Positions 14,776 to 26,116 of a DNA stretch of 64,000 nt are shown piece by piece. Within the stretch, counting starts at the first letter, position 1, and each line of letters opens with the position of its first letter. This DNA is from Clavelina lepadiformis (Eukaryota > Chordata > Ascidiacea > Aplousobranchia > Clavelinidae): contig NC_135248.1 of NCBI RefSeq assembly GCF_947623445.1, forward strand, positions 15,323,820-15,387,819. Direction: 5' to 3'. The notes below the pieces were generated by a model that was given only the letters and a program-made list of their open reading frames with translations, did not search any database and was not told where the DNA came from. A program made the translations under genes and the position numbers.

Positions 14776-17700
14776 TAATACCTGAAAAATGTTAACATCT
14801 TCTATACTTTTTGTTGTACTTTGCTGTTTTCTTGTTTGTTCATTTGTTTGTTTTAAACCAATTTTGATTAATTGAACTTCATAGTTGTGCAAGATTTTAA
14901 CAAAAAATACTTCGGATGATTTCGTTTGAAGTTCTTTAAGGTCTTTATATCGTGCAGTGTCCGTCTCCTTAAACTGGTGCTTGTCTTTTCCTTTCTCGAA
15001 TTCTTTTTTGTAAATTTTCTGGAAACAAAAACAAGTCGATATCTGTCATAAAGCTGCGCTTCCATATTATGCAGTTCCGCTTCGGGTTTCTTGGATATCA
15101 GTCCGGTTTGGCAGGTACATTTGTTTCATTTGTACTGCTTGGAAACCCACGCAACTGGAGTTACGAATATTTTCCTTTGTAAATTTCGGTTCTTTTAACA
15201 TTACTAACATCGGTTTAAGAACTAACATTACTTCGCCGCCAATAGCGACAAAGCAGTTTTTACGATACAAGCAACACAGAATTTTTTGGATATTAATAAA
15301 AAATTAATTTTATTAATATTTCAACTTCAGATTTTGAAGATGATATGATATTAAGGTGAAAATTTAGGAAAACCAATCGACATATTTTATATGATTTATA
15401 ATACAGTAGCATTTAACAAGTTTGGATATTAATTCCAAATCTCAATTAATTTCAGACAACATAACCTACGTCACTGTGCGCCTTCTTAACATCAGCAGCT
15501 GCTTTGTACTGAGCAGTTATGTGCGCGGGGTAGCAAATCATCTGCTTGTCATACTCCCAATCCTCCTTGTAGGACCTCTAAGCAAAATAAATAACATTCA
15601 AAACAATCGCGATGCTGACAAATCGTGCGTGAAAACGTGCGCGATGCTGACAATCTAAGCTCCTTTGAAATATCATTAAAAGCGCATTTTGTCTCTGCTT
15701 TTGTGTCCTAACGTTTTAAATTTGATTTTAGCCTAACGTTTTGCTATTTGTAATCTTCTATGTTTTGTGTCGTTGTGGCTGAAACAACAACTTGTCGTTG
15801 CTATCAGTGGCTGTTATTGGTGTAAGGAAGAAAGGGTTCCACTAGGTTGACTGCAATTAATATCTGAGAAGTGTTAAATAACTTAAAGCAAACTTACCTC
15901 TGATAGCAAGTCAGCCGCCTTGTTGGCTTGCTGTACCACTGGGTGCTCTTGCGAGTCCATCGTCTGGAACCCGCGAAATTTCTTCACAGTCTCCTTCTTC
16001 TGTTTCTTGTACTCGACCTAAAAGGTCGTGAAATTGATGAATTTCATAAAACTCGGAGCTTCCTTTTCACCGTGGGGGGAGAGGGTCACTTACGTCACTA
16101 AGATTTAAAGCGGAACGTTTCGCGCGGACGAATTCCGGGGAATCCGGAGGCAGTTGATGAATATGACGAGTTTTCTCCGCATCTTTCGTGTATTCGGGCT
16201 AAACAGTAAGAGCCAATAAGCACTAAACATCGCTCAAGTGAGTCAAAATAGTTGACAATACTAGAAGGACAATGTAGAAATTTCACACCACTTTATATTG
16301 TTGCAGAAGTGTGCGCCTGAATGAGGAGGTGACTTAAGCGAAAGAAATTATCTCGATATGAATGTCGACTCAATCAACTTGTGAAAAAAATTGTAACTAA
16401 CTGATTAGGTATTTATCGCAAAACCCATGTGGCAGATATGACGTCATACAACAAAATTACGGTGTGTTATCAAAATAAACATCGTTATTTTGTCGGATCG
16501 CATATTTTAATTGCAGTTGTATCTATAATCACACACACTGTATCCGCTTTTGGCACACATACTGCCGAGTACCGAAACTGCATTCAGAGAAACAATGTTT
16601 GCAATCTGTTCTGTGGCTGTGGAAAGTACGTCATAGTTCACATCGCGATTAATTTAAGGGGAATGATTGGTAAATAATAAGTTTTAATTAATCACAAGTT
16701 TTCTATATTATTACTGTGCTTTATAACCTCAACCAATGAAGATATTTGATCAGAATATCGCTGGAAAACAAAAGCTTCATTTCGATAAAACTCTCGTGAC
16801 GGCCTTTAAAAAAGTTTGGCTGCGCATGCACTTTGCGACACTCGATAGATACGCCGGGATCGGTGATGAATATACTGGTGCGCCAAATTATCCCACTTTC
16901 ATAAGTTTATTGACAAATTCCCAGTGTTGCTCGGAACAAGTGACTTCATTCATGACGTCACAATTTCTCTGCACGCTCAACGATTTTAAAAGTTGGCGCC
17001 CATGCAGAGAGACGTAAAAATATAGTCATCAGAATAACTCCACTCGACCAACCTTGCTGACAAGCTTGCTGGCTTGCTTGTGCACTTCGTGTTCTGGGTA
17101 AGCACTTTCTGGGTCGAAAGGGGCTTTCCCTAACATATTCCTCCTGTAGTCGCCCTTGTACGCCTGCTGCGACACTTGCTTCTGGCTGCTGATGGCGTGG
17201 GCTATTTCCTGCCCATCTGCGACCAGATGAAATTAGACATCAAGAAAGATGAGAAATTTAAAGCAAGATCAATTACCGGGCCCAACATTGACATTCTGCC
17301 GGATTTCCTTTGATTTTTCACAGTAAGCTTTCTTGCTTAAGACTGGCTTCAGTTCTTTTGATATCAACATTTCCGGGGTTTCCGAAATCGGGGTCAAACT
17401 GCCCCGGCTCTTCCGGTATCCTTCCTGATATTTCACCTGAACAAAAACATCATATAACTTGGAGATAAAAACAAGGTCACGACATCTGGTGGATTAAAAA
17501 GAGGAAAAGCTCGGACACTTACGTCTGAGGTCACACCTTCCGCTTGTTTCATGTCGTCATAACGCTGCGTGTCAGTGACATCATAAACGTTCTGCGTCTT
17601 GTCTTTTTCAAATTGTTTCTTGTATTCTTTCTGTTTTTTAGAAATATATTGAAATGTTTGCAAACTTGGTCGCGTCACACTTGCAAGGAGGCCACAGGGC

Positions 17701-20700
17701 CCGAGAATGAAAAAAATGTTATTACAATGTTAACGTTGGACCCTTCTATAGACAACTTCAGCCAGTGGCTCTTAAACTGGGTTCGATCTAACCCCCAGGG
17801 GTTGAGTGAGTTGATCTCTGGGATTCGGCAGATATAAGCACACAGCCATTTGCATGATGCATGATTTCAAATTATAACGAAGGGTTCGATGATAAACGCA
17901 AATGTGAAGCTTATTGGGTTCAGGACCTGGAATAAGCTTAAGAACCACTGTTTAACAAAGTAGAGACATTAAATTTCGAACCTCGCTCTGCGTTTTCATC
18001 GCTTCACTCGCCGCCTCATAGCCAGGTGTGACGTGGACCGGGTAATAAACCTGCTGTTTGTCCAAATCCCAATCCTCTGTGTAAGATTTCTGTTCAATTC
18101 ATCGCAAAAATAATTAACATTAATTAATGCTTTCAACGAGGAATAATATTCAAAATACATGGTTCGAAAGGTACCTGGTCGAGCAGCTGGGCGGACCTTG
18201 CAGCCATCTGGACCACCGGGTGCTCTTTCGGGTCCATCTTCTGAAAACCTTTGAACTCGGCGATGGTCTGAGCTCTTTGCTTCTTGTACTTCGACTGAAA
18301 ATAAAACATTGAATAATATAGATTTCTACGAGCAAGAAATTACGTCAGTTAATTCGTCATAATATACATACGTCACTGAAATCGGCGACGGCCTTTGCTT
18401 TCAGCAGTTCAGGCGCATCAGGCGGCATTGTGTAAATAGTCTTCGCTTTGTCCGCCTCCTTGCGATATGCGACCTACGCGTGGAAGAATGCGGTTGTTAA
18501 AGTCTGCGATGGTTAAGTGAAATCCAACTGAGTCGCGCGATAAACGAGACACACAATATTTGACCTGGCTTGCAAGACCGGCAGCTTTCTTGGCTTGTTG
18601 CAGCTGCGGATAGTTGATGATGTCGGCAGGACCAGACTTTCCGATGCAATCTCGTCGAAACTCGGCCTTGTACCACTTGTCTGACGTCATCTTAGCCGTC
18701 TGGAATATGTCAAAGTTAAAGAAGTTAGTCATAAACTAACGCATTATATCATCATCTCTCTACTTAACAACGCACAAAAGCAAGTTGTCTACCTCGACCG
18801 CCTTTTCGATGATAGGAATTGGCACAACAAGGTGATAATGCTCCCACAATTTCCTCGCGTACGCGGTGTAGGCGTTCTATAAACAACAACATTAGCATCG
18901 CTATTTTACAGAGTAAAGTGCTTTAATGTGACCATTGTGCTTACGTAATTGCTGACGCTGTACAGAGCCTTGAACCTCGCCATTTCTGATGTGTACGGTA
19001 GAGGAGTGTAGCCGGCTGCTTTGCTGCGTTCGAACGCAGCTCGGTATTCCTTCTAAGAGATGTTTATATCGAGCGAGATTAAAATACCAAAACATTTTAC
19101 GAAGGACAAGACCACGCGAAATAATCGTGAAAGGACCAAGAACTACTCACATCGCTTTTAATTTTAAGATTGTCTTGAATTATTTTGTAATAATCTGTCT
19201 TGGTGGGGTCGTACTGGAACGACTGAAGTGTCTGTGGCAACCTTCGCTTGTATTCGTGCTAGATTGAAAGAAAATCAAATCAAGCGACAGAAATACTTAA
19301 ATAATGTCACTTTGTTGTCATCAGTCTGCAAGGAAACTCACGTCACTTTGGTTTCTCTGTGCTGACGTATTAGCTACATATTGGGGAGTAAGGGGCACAG
19401 GGTAGAAGAGCAGGCTCTTCTCTTCTTCCCACTCTCTTTTATACTTTTTCTAAAGTAAGTATTGCTCAGATAATATAGAAAAGATTTTAATTTACACAAA
19501 AGATTTACAAGATTTAAAAGATTTACACAATTGATGAAGTCAACCAACATAATAGAAGGTGGTGACAGATTATTTCGTACTTTTCAATACGACGATGCAG
19601 ACTTTCAGTGCACGCTTGGTTTGAGATTTCAGCTTACTTTTAAGTTTTTCAAACAGCTTTGTCATATTTTATGTTGTGGCTGTTCAACGCTTTTTCACAA
19701 TTTAAACCGCATCTGGTTGTACAGCCTGAGCTCATGCTCACGCTTGTATTTATGAAAGTCTTACGTCAGACAGTTCGGCGGCTTTCTGTGCTCTTTTCAC
19801 TTCCGCCAACTCATCATATGGAAGTTTCTGGAACCCCTTGAACTGGTTTCGAACTTCTTTGAGACCTTGTTGGTACTCAGCCTGAAAATATTTCAAAATG
19901 TTTAAAATTGCTGTTCAATTGATAAGTTTGATAAACAATTGTTGTTGGTACTCAGTGTTGAAATGATGGAACAGGTACAGCTACGTGATATCTTGAATCA
20001 TACCAAAATAAATTTTTTAAATGTGGCTTCAAAAAACAAAAAAATCCCACCTTCACTGAAGCGTGACGTTGGTCTCGATCGTATGACGTTTTGTCATGCA
20101 TGGTTTGTTGTGACGCAATGCGCAACATGAAGACGAAATGACGCAATAAATAAAATGGAACACGCGCAATAACAACACGGAAATCGCGCTCGTGGTTATT
20201 ACAAGGGCATGATACTTCAAACGTTAACGGAATAGCTGAGACAAGAGCAATGATAATATTTCATAACAATGAACAAATCAACAAAGTGCTCGTTAAAACC
20301 AAAACCAAAAACTGTTTTGTATAAATTTTGAAATCCAAGCATGCGCGGCAAAGGCAACCAACTAACAGACAATCCACCTTGCTAGCGAGTTTGGTCGCCA
20401 TTTTTGCTGTTTTGACCTCAGGCAGGTCGGGCAGGCAAACATCCAGGTTGTATTTTCCCTGCAGTTTCTTCATATCCTGTTGGTACTCAACCTGGTGTTA
20501 AAAGCGTGTTCAACTTATTTCTGTGCACGTGGGCTGCCCATGCTGTGTATTGTATGGTGTCGCTTACAGTGCAGCCAACTGCTAGTGCATAAATGCGTGT
20601 TAAAGCAGGGGACAAAAACTTAAGTATAAAAGAAAATGGTGCTCTACCCATCAAGACAACACGATACTTACAAAGTGTGCAAGAGCAATTCCAAGTTAAA

Positions 20701-22098
20701 GTATTTATTTGTTTCAATACAACATAGAATCAACCGCAACATTTAACAAGAAATCGCTCATACCTGACTCTGTAGTTGCGACATTTTCAACGCGTGTGCA
20801 ATTTGTGACGTCATATCGGTGACCTTTTTCGCTTCTGTTTCATTCATAATCTGTTAACAACAAAAGAAACTTTGGTGATTTATAACTGTGATCAAATTCT
20901 GAAACTGTCGCCATTAAACAGCCGCTATGGCGCGCCACAGAGTGAATCAAACGCATTTCTGGGCGAGATTTTGATGACGTATTTAAGATTTTACGTCACA
21001 CCAAAAAAAAATTAACTTGAGTTTGTAGGACGACGATGATGAAAAATAATTCCAGGAAGACTATCTGGATTGTTCTGATCAGAGATGCGGGAAGGAAGAT
21101 GGCGTCTGATGACAATGATCATGATCATGATGATATGATGTCAAACACGAGTCGGATGCGTGAGATGGAATATGAATGTTTGGATAGAACTGCTGCTAAT
21201 CATGATATAAATTCTCACATTAGCCTCACGACATGATTGCGTGTGTGATCGTGATTGGTGCACAACCTCGTGAGTCGTTTCTGATCCGGATTCACCGAAC
21301 CCAGTTGCGGAATCCTCCTCAAATTCGAAGACTACTTCCTGTTCACCCCCATTCGCGCTTGTGACGTCATTATCAAGATCGGGCGAGAGTTCGACGACCT
21401 CGACGGATGCTCCGAGAAGATCCTCCACATCCTTGCTGCTCTTGACAGGAGTCTCCGCCGTTTGAAGTTTCTCCATCAACTTCCTCCGAGAGCTTCCTCT
21501 GCGCTTCCTCTTCAACTCCGCCATGTTTCCGTCCCCGTCGATCAGGCGCTTCTTTTTCACCAAAAACTTCTTCTTCTTCTGACCTCTACCCCTCCCCGCA
21601 TCTTCCGTCGTCATCTTCTGCTCAGTGACGTCACAGAGTTAGAAATCGATTTCAGACGTCGATTACATGGACTTGAGCGTCGTTTCATAATCGATTAATA
21701 TACTTTCAATATCGAACTCCACATCGGTTTAAAATAGCGATGATTACGATTTAATTAACCAAATCGTCGGCCTCGCTTCAATACTAGACAAGATCATATA
21801 GTTAGAGTGCTCCATGTCATGTCACGAATCAAAATATAGAAGATCGAAGCATATAGCTAGTGGTGATGTGTGCAGGTAGTGCGTCATTGCTTTATGATAA
21901 TCGATGCATACAACAATGCGTCGCCGTGCAAAGTAATTTTATATTGGCGACTACAATTTACTGCGATTCTGCAAAAAGTGCAAATAGCACATAGACTCGT
22001 ATCCTGCATTTCAGATAAAGTGATTCGGCATTTTAAAAATAAAGTAAATAGAAATAAGAAATTCAAACCGTTACCAGTTCCTCTTCTGCGGATGACAT
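1..22098 (-). CDS. NEB: Nebulin-like giant actin-binding muscle protein, 5' part (3' end outside window)
   Basis: Multi-exon gene read from high to low coordinates. Nebulin repeats of about 35 residues bind actin and run along sarcomeric thin filaments (family knowledge). The sequence shows chains of such repeats with Y-K/Y-Q openings roughly every 35-40 residues (VVYKEDFEK, IKYKEEYEK, LEYQKQRRE, AAYKEDWEY), and seven of them form a recurrent super-repeat of about 255 residues. Exons of the non-amplified part: 22075-22098, 21219-21617, 20764-20850, 20378-20491, 19765-19881, 19342-19449, 19151-19258, 18945-19052, 18793-18876, 18565-18699, 18372-18473, 18175-18294, 17982-18089, 17523-17630, 17277-17436, 17053-17216, 16094-16198, 15898-16017, 15470-15577, 14911-15018, 14619-14781. 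Splice phases agree across them. Eleven near-identical super-repeats follow. About 3,700 residues are encoded in the window. The C-terminal Ser-rich and SH3 regions expected of nebulin are not in view. Family assignment is strong; nebulin versus another nebulin-repeat protein rests on the large repeat number. Confidence 0.9.
14911..20491 (-). CDS. NEB: Nebulin gene: divergent super-repeats upstream of the array
   Basis: Seventeen exons encode eighteen simple nebulin repeats, arranged as a four-repeat partial block and two full seven-repeat blocks. Block 0 is 20378-20491, 19765-19881, 19342-19449 and 19151-19258. Block 1 is the seven exons from 18945-19052 to 17523-17630. Block 2 is the six exons from 17277-17436 to 14911-15018. 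Each block keeps the order and lengths of the array super-repeat (109, 35, 40, 36, 36 residues), for instance the 40-residue repeat containing KEHPVVQ. Unlike the array, these copies differ clearly from each other in both exons and introns. Block 1 splits its first 109 residues over three exons (36+28+45), whereas block 2 and the array use two (163+164 nt, phase 1). No WLKGIGW-type motif was seen. Confidence 0.85.
17763..17950. mobile_element. Probable hAT-type miniature element in a nebulin intron
   Basis: The segment opens with CAGTGGCTCTTAAAC and closes with CTTAAGAACCACTG. These are imperfect terminal inverted repeats of the CAGTGGTTCTCAAAC type common in non-autonomous hAT elements. It is about 188 bp, has no coding potential and lies between exons 17523-17630 and 17982-18089. 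I do not see a matching 8-bp target duplication, so it may be old. Confidence 0.45.
20764..22098 (-). CDS. NEB: Nebulin gene: N-terminal non-repeat exons
   Basis: Three exons precede the first nebulin repeat. Exon 22075-22098 encodes MSSAEEEL and ends at donor gtaacg in phase 0. Exon 21219-21617 (133 codons) opens with K-M-T-T-E-D after acceptor ctgagcag. It is first strongly basic (KKKKFLVKKK) and then acidic (EVVFEFEEDS). Exon 20764-20850 encodes 29 residues starting IMNETEAKK. An acidic/basic start ahead of the repeats resembles the vertebrate nebulin N-terminus in character only. The 3' limit of the second exon is the weakest point: I chose donor gtgaga (phase 0), but gttgtg about 45 bases earlier in the reading direction is also possible. 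An acceptor-like cgacag lies just upstream of the ATG, at about 22114. Confidence 0.65.
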
Positions 22099-25000
22099 GT
22101 TGAATGGAAGCCTCTGTCGAATATCTGATGCTCTAGGGAAATAAGGAAACAATTAGAGGTGTTATTAAAATCGCACTAAGCGTAATCCGACAAATGAATG
22201 ATATAAAAACGTCTAACAGTGTAATTCAATAAGTTACCCAACAACACCAGCAGACTTCTAAAAGTAAGTTTGTTATATATGATGCCATTACAATTTGAAG
22301 TACCTAAATCTCGAAATGCAGAAATTGAAGATTAAAAATGTTTTCCAGTCGTGCGCAAACTGTGCTAAATCTCCGACGAAAACATCTCAAGGTTATTGTA
22401 CAAAGAGAATTGTCTTAATTACCAGAAATTTCCTGTTTAAAAGTACCCACAAATACAAGGCGGTTGTTGTTATTCCAACATATTATTGCTGAGTTATTAA
22501 CAAATGTCATTTAATAAAAAGATCACGAAACTATCGTAGCTGATGCGTGTTTGCGCGGCACCGGCTGCTCACGTCAATCGCCGGACAACTATGCGATTCT
22601 TCAACTGCTTTTCATAGCAACAGAAATTCGAACATTAACGCTTCTTGTGACACCCGTTTGCCGCGTGCACTTGGTCAAGTCGTATTTTACTGCGAGCTTG
22701 CTCTTTGTGAAAAATGAAAACTAATTAAGCTGTTGGTTTGTGAAAACCGATCAATGTTACTGTCATAGTTCGGGTCTAATCTACAAGTGCACAACCAGAT
22801 GACGTCATAATATGAGTAGCTGGGATCTAGTATACAAAGGCATCCTGTGGTTGTGCACTTGCAAACTAGAACCCATATTTCTACTGAACACAGCCAAGCA
22901 CAGTCGAACTTCGAGCTGACGATCTGTTACAAATTAAAGACGGCAACAAGCTTGTCTGTGTCGATCCCATGCCGGATAAAATTAACCAGTGACTCATGGG
23001 ACAGCTGACAGCCATATCTGTGAAAGATTGGTTAAGAAATTAGTCGAACACGACTCGACATCAGTTGCAAACTTGTTTTCTTATATGAGTTCCTCTCCCG
23101 TCCTGCTCTGTTAAGAAATGATTGCGTAGTCGATTAAATTATATTATTAATCATATTAAGGCTGTCATTATTTCACCAGAAAATATCGTGCGTTCAAAGT
23201 TTTTTCACAGTTTTTTGTAAACCGAACTTAAATAACAACCTACAATTAACCGAAATCTACCTTGTAATCTGAATCTAACTTTAATCATACCCTAAATAAC
23301 AAAAATCGACCTTTTGCACATCCGTTCTCCCAACCTAACCGCCTATCCCTAACAACGGACTGCGTGACCTACTTATGGTGAAATAGTCACCCTCATATTA
23401 AACATCATTTTAGTGTCATGTTACTGAGGCTCGTACTTCGCCCAATAAGCCGGTCAGTTACCAATTGCCGCAGAAGATAAAACCTCTGCATTGCATACGT
23501 CATAATTGAACGTACTCACCACTCGTGTTGACTGGAAGTAACCTGCTTTTTCTGGTTTGTGTATGGTTCGCGTTACTTCAGGTGGAAAGTTCATTAAAAC
23601 TGAGGTTATGCTACAAACGTAACAACGACGCGTTTAATACACGACAATGACAGCACACAAAAGCGGGTTGTTGCCCGCACAAACCTTGTTGTCGTAAAAG
23701 AAATAAAATTATGTCTTAAATCTCACTTTAACTCAAGATTTGTTGCAAAAAACGCACAAAATACGGCATTTTTAGAAAATTATATTTTATTGCAAACGCA
23801 ATTCTAAATTAGGTTTCTAAAGATAAAATAGATTTCCATCGCGTCTGACGCACACGCACAGCCTTGTATGCCGTGTATGAAGCTACAAACGGTTTTGTAA
23901 TATGTTGTGTTTGCTACAAATACTTCAAAGCTGTAGAATTATTGTTAGTGCATTAAAGTCATAACAAAATACAAAGAAGTCATTGTTACTGTGCTAGTAG
24001 TACTTGCTAAGTAAAGTGCATTAGTATTACACTGCTACTACACTACATTGTGGTAAAGTGTAGTAGTACAATTTCAACACAATTGCACAGAGCAGAGCTC
24101 GACTCTAACGGCGTCGACTACAACAGCAATTCGCTCACACACTGACACTATGCTTTTGGTCCTTTGTTTTATGGACATTCAAGTGTGCCTTGTGTCGACA
24201 TGAAACGCAATTGGCAATTCTCCCCCAAGAGTTATTATCTTTGTTTAAAACGTCATTAACGTAACGACTGCGAGCATCAAGCATGCGAAGAAGCCTGAAA
24301 TCATTTATTTCTGAAATCATTTGTTGTTTGAATGCGTTTGAACCAAATTTCCATCTGCTCAGCTAAAGTGCAGTGCAGCTCTGCTCAGCTTTGCTTTGCT
24401 CAGCTAAAGTGCAGTTTGGCCTGAATTAAGTAAATTTCGTCCACGAAGGCACTTTCTCCCAAGGGATGTCGTGGTCAGCAAATTCTTCTGTACCACTAAA
24501 TGGAGGAAATTACAATGTGGTAGCTACCATGGGCGAATTTGTTCAGTGGTGGGCATAGGCGCATAGCAAAGTAGATTTGTTGCTTTTTTAATAATTCTGG
24601 TCATTCTCTGACAACCTGTCCACCAGCGAAATTTAAAGGCTTTCGAAAGCTTGTCAAAGTATAACATAGCATAAGTAGGTCACAAAAGGTTATCTCTTAA
24701 GGGCGCATTGATGTCGTGAGCCATAAAGCAATTGCATAAGGTAATCATCTTGTGATTACGCTGCAGAATGGAATATAATCAATTAATCAGGCTTGGGCTA
24801 AAGATTAAATTACCGCTCCTGTTCATTGATGCGTCTCCTTTCACCAGGAGCATAAATTGCCGAGTTAGTTATCTACAGCAAAGCCGGTAACACTTACATT
24901 TGTGAAGTACCAAAGTAACAACATTTGTTAACACTTACCAGCGCTGTACGTTGGCAAAGTCGAAAGGAACTTGACCTGAGCAAATCCTGTTCCAACTTGC

Positions 25001-26116
25001 AAAGTTCTCACAACACGTTTAAACACTTGATGCAATTTGCTCTTGACAGAAGCTGAAATCAGAAAAACTACGCCAAGTATTCCATTCAAAACCGCTTTAT
25101 AAAAACAATATTTCCAAGCAAAGTTTGCGCTTGTTTTGAAACTATAAACAGCAACTGCGATATGACTGCTGCGATGTGAATTCCACGCTGCGCGTCTAAA
25201 TATGTGGTCATCCTTGCGTCCAGACACGCTTGAATGATTTCTGTAAAGTGGTGAATCCTCGGTGACAACTACGCCTCCATGATGTCTGGAAGTGAAATGC
25301 TTCAGCAAGTCATTATTAGGGCATATTGAGCTTAACCAACTAACCAACTGTATGGAGCGTTTCTACTTGGCGGCCAGCTTTGTCTATGTTCCCATCAACC
25401 TTCTGCTGGAAATGTCTGGTGTCAGCAGTGGTACGAATGAAAGCAGAAACATGATATAACTGCCAGGACATTGCTACAGCGTTGCATTTGCGAAACCTTG
25501 TATCAAATCACCTCCGTATCAAATGTCTTGATACAGCCACCAAGGTAATTGCTACTACTTACCATAACGCTCAACTGCGTGGAGTCAAACACACTCAGAT
25601 TTCAAAGTGTTCAATTTCACAGAACACTGCCATTTTCCCAAGAATGAATTCTTCAAGTTCATTTATCATGCAGCATGCTTGGAGTTGCTATGTAGCCTAT
25701 ACAGCTTGTAACTTTAAGCAAGCCTCATAAATAGTTTTTACAGAAGACGCGATTCGACTAGAATCGAACCGTCACCAAAACATGAGCCATGACGTCAAAA
25801 GTAAACACAAAAATCTACGGTTTGTCGGTTAAGGTTTTGCAAAACACAGGTTTCATTTTAACCCGATGAAAAACTTCAAGTTGAAAAAAGAGCATTTAAA
25901 CTGACTATTTCGATCTCGTCATCCCGCCTCATCATTACAAGCGTCACCTTCAGCGGAATGCGGCTTCGACACAGCACCCGCATTCAAAGGCATTGGTGCT
26001 CCAGGGTCAAATATTTTTTGCTCTCATTTTGCAAACACTCCGCTTGTTATAAGTGGTGACACCATCTTTGACAAATCGTATCTCAGCGGTCTACCAGATG
26101 TATAAGAAGTAGGAAA
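22099..26116. other. Gene-free interval upstream of nebulin
   Basis: This interval holds the 5' flank of the nebulin gene and the 5' flank of the first TLC gene. No open frame here resembles a known family or joins convincingly to others. The longest, on the minus strand at 24928-25347, has no recognisable motif. Local features are TGACGTCA palindromes near 22800 and 25790, and a short direct repeat (ctcagctaaagtgcag) near 24358 and 24399. Nebulin regulatory sequence is expected here but cannot be pinpointed. Confidence 0.5.

Noticed and set aside
20650..20717. Extra nebulin exon ending at gtaagt near 20671 (minus strand)
   Set aside because: A good donor exists, but no acceptor is visible upstream and the translation does not resemble a nebulin repeat. 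The flanking exons already join in phase.
24928..25347. 139-codon minus-strand frame
   Set aside because: No recognisable domain, its first codon is not ATG, and no splice partners or codon pattern suggest a gene. It is the length expected by chance in a gap of this size.
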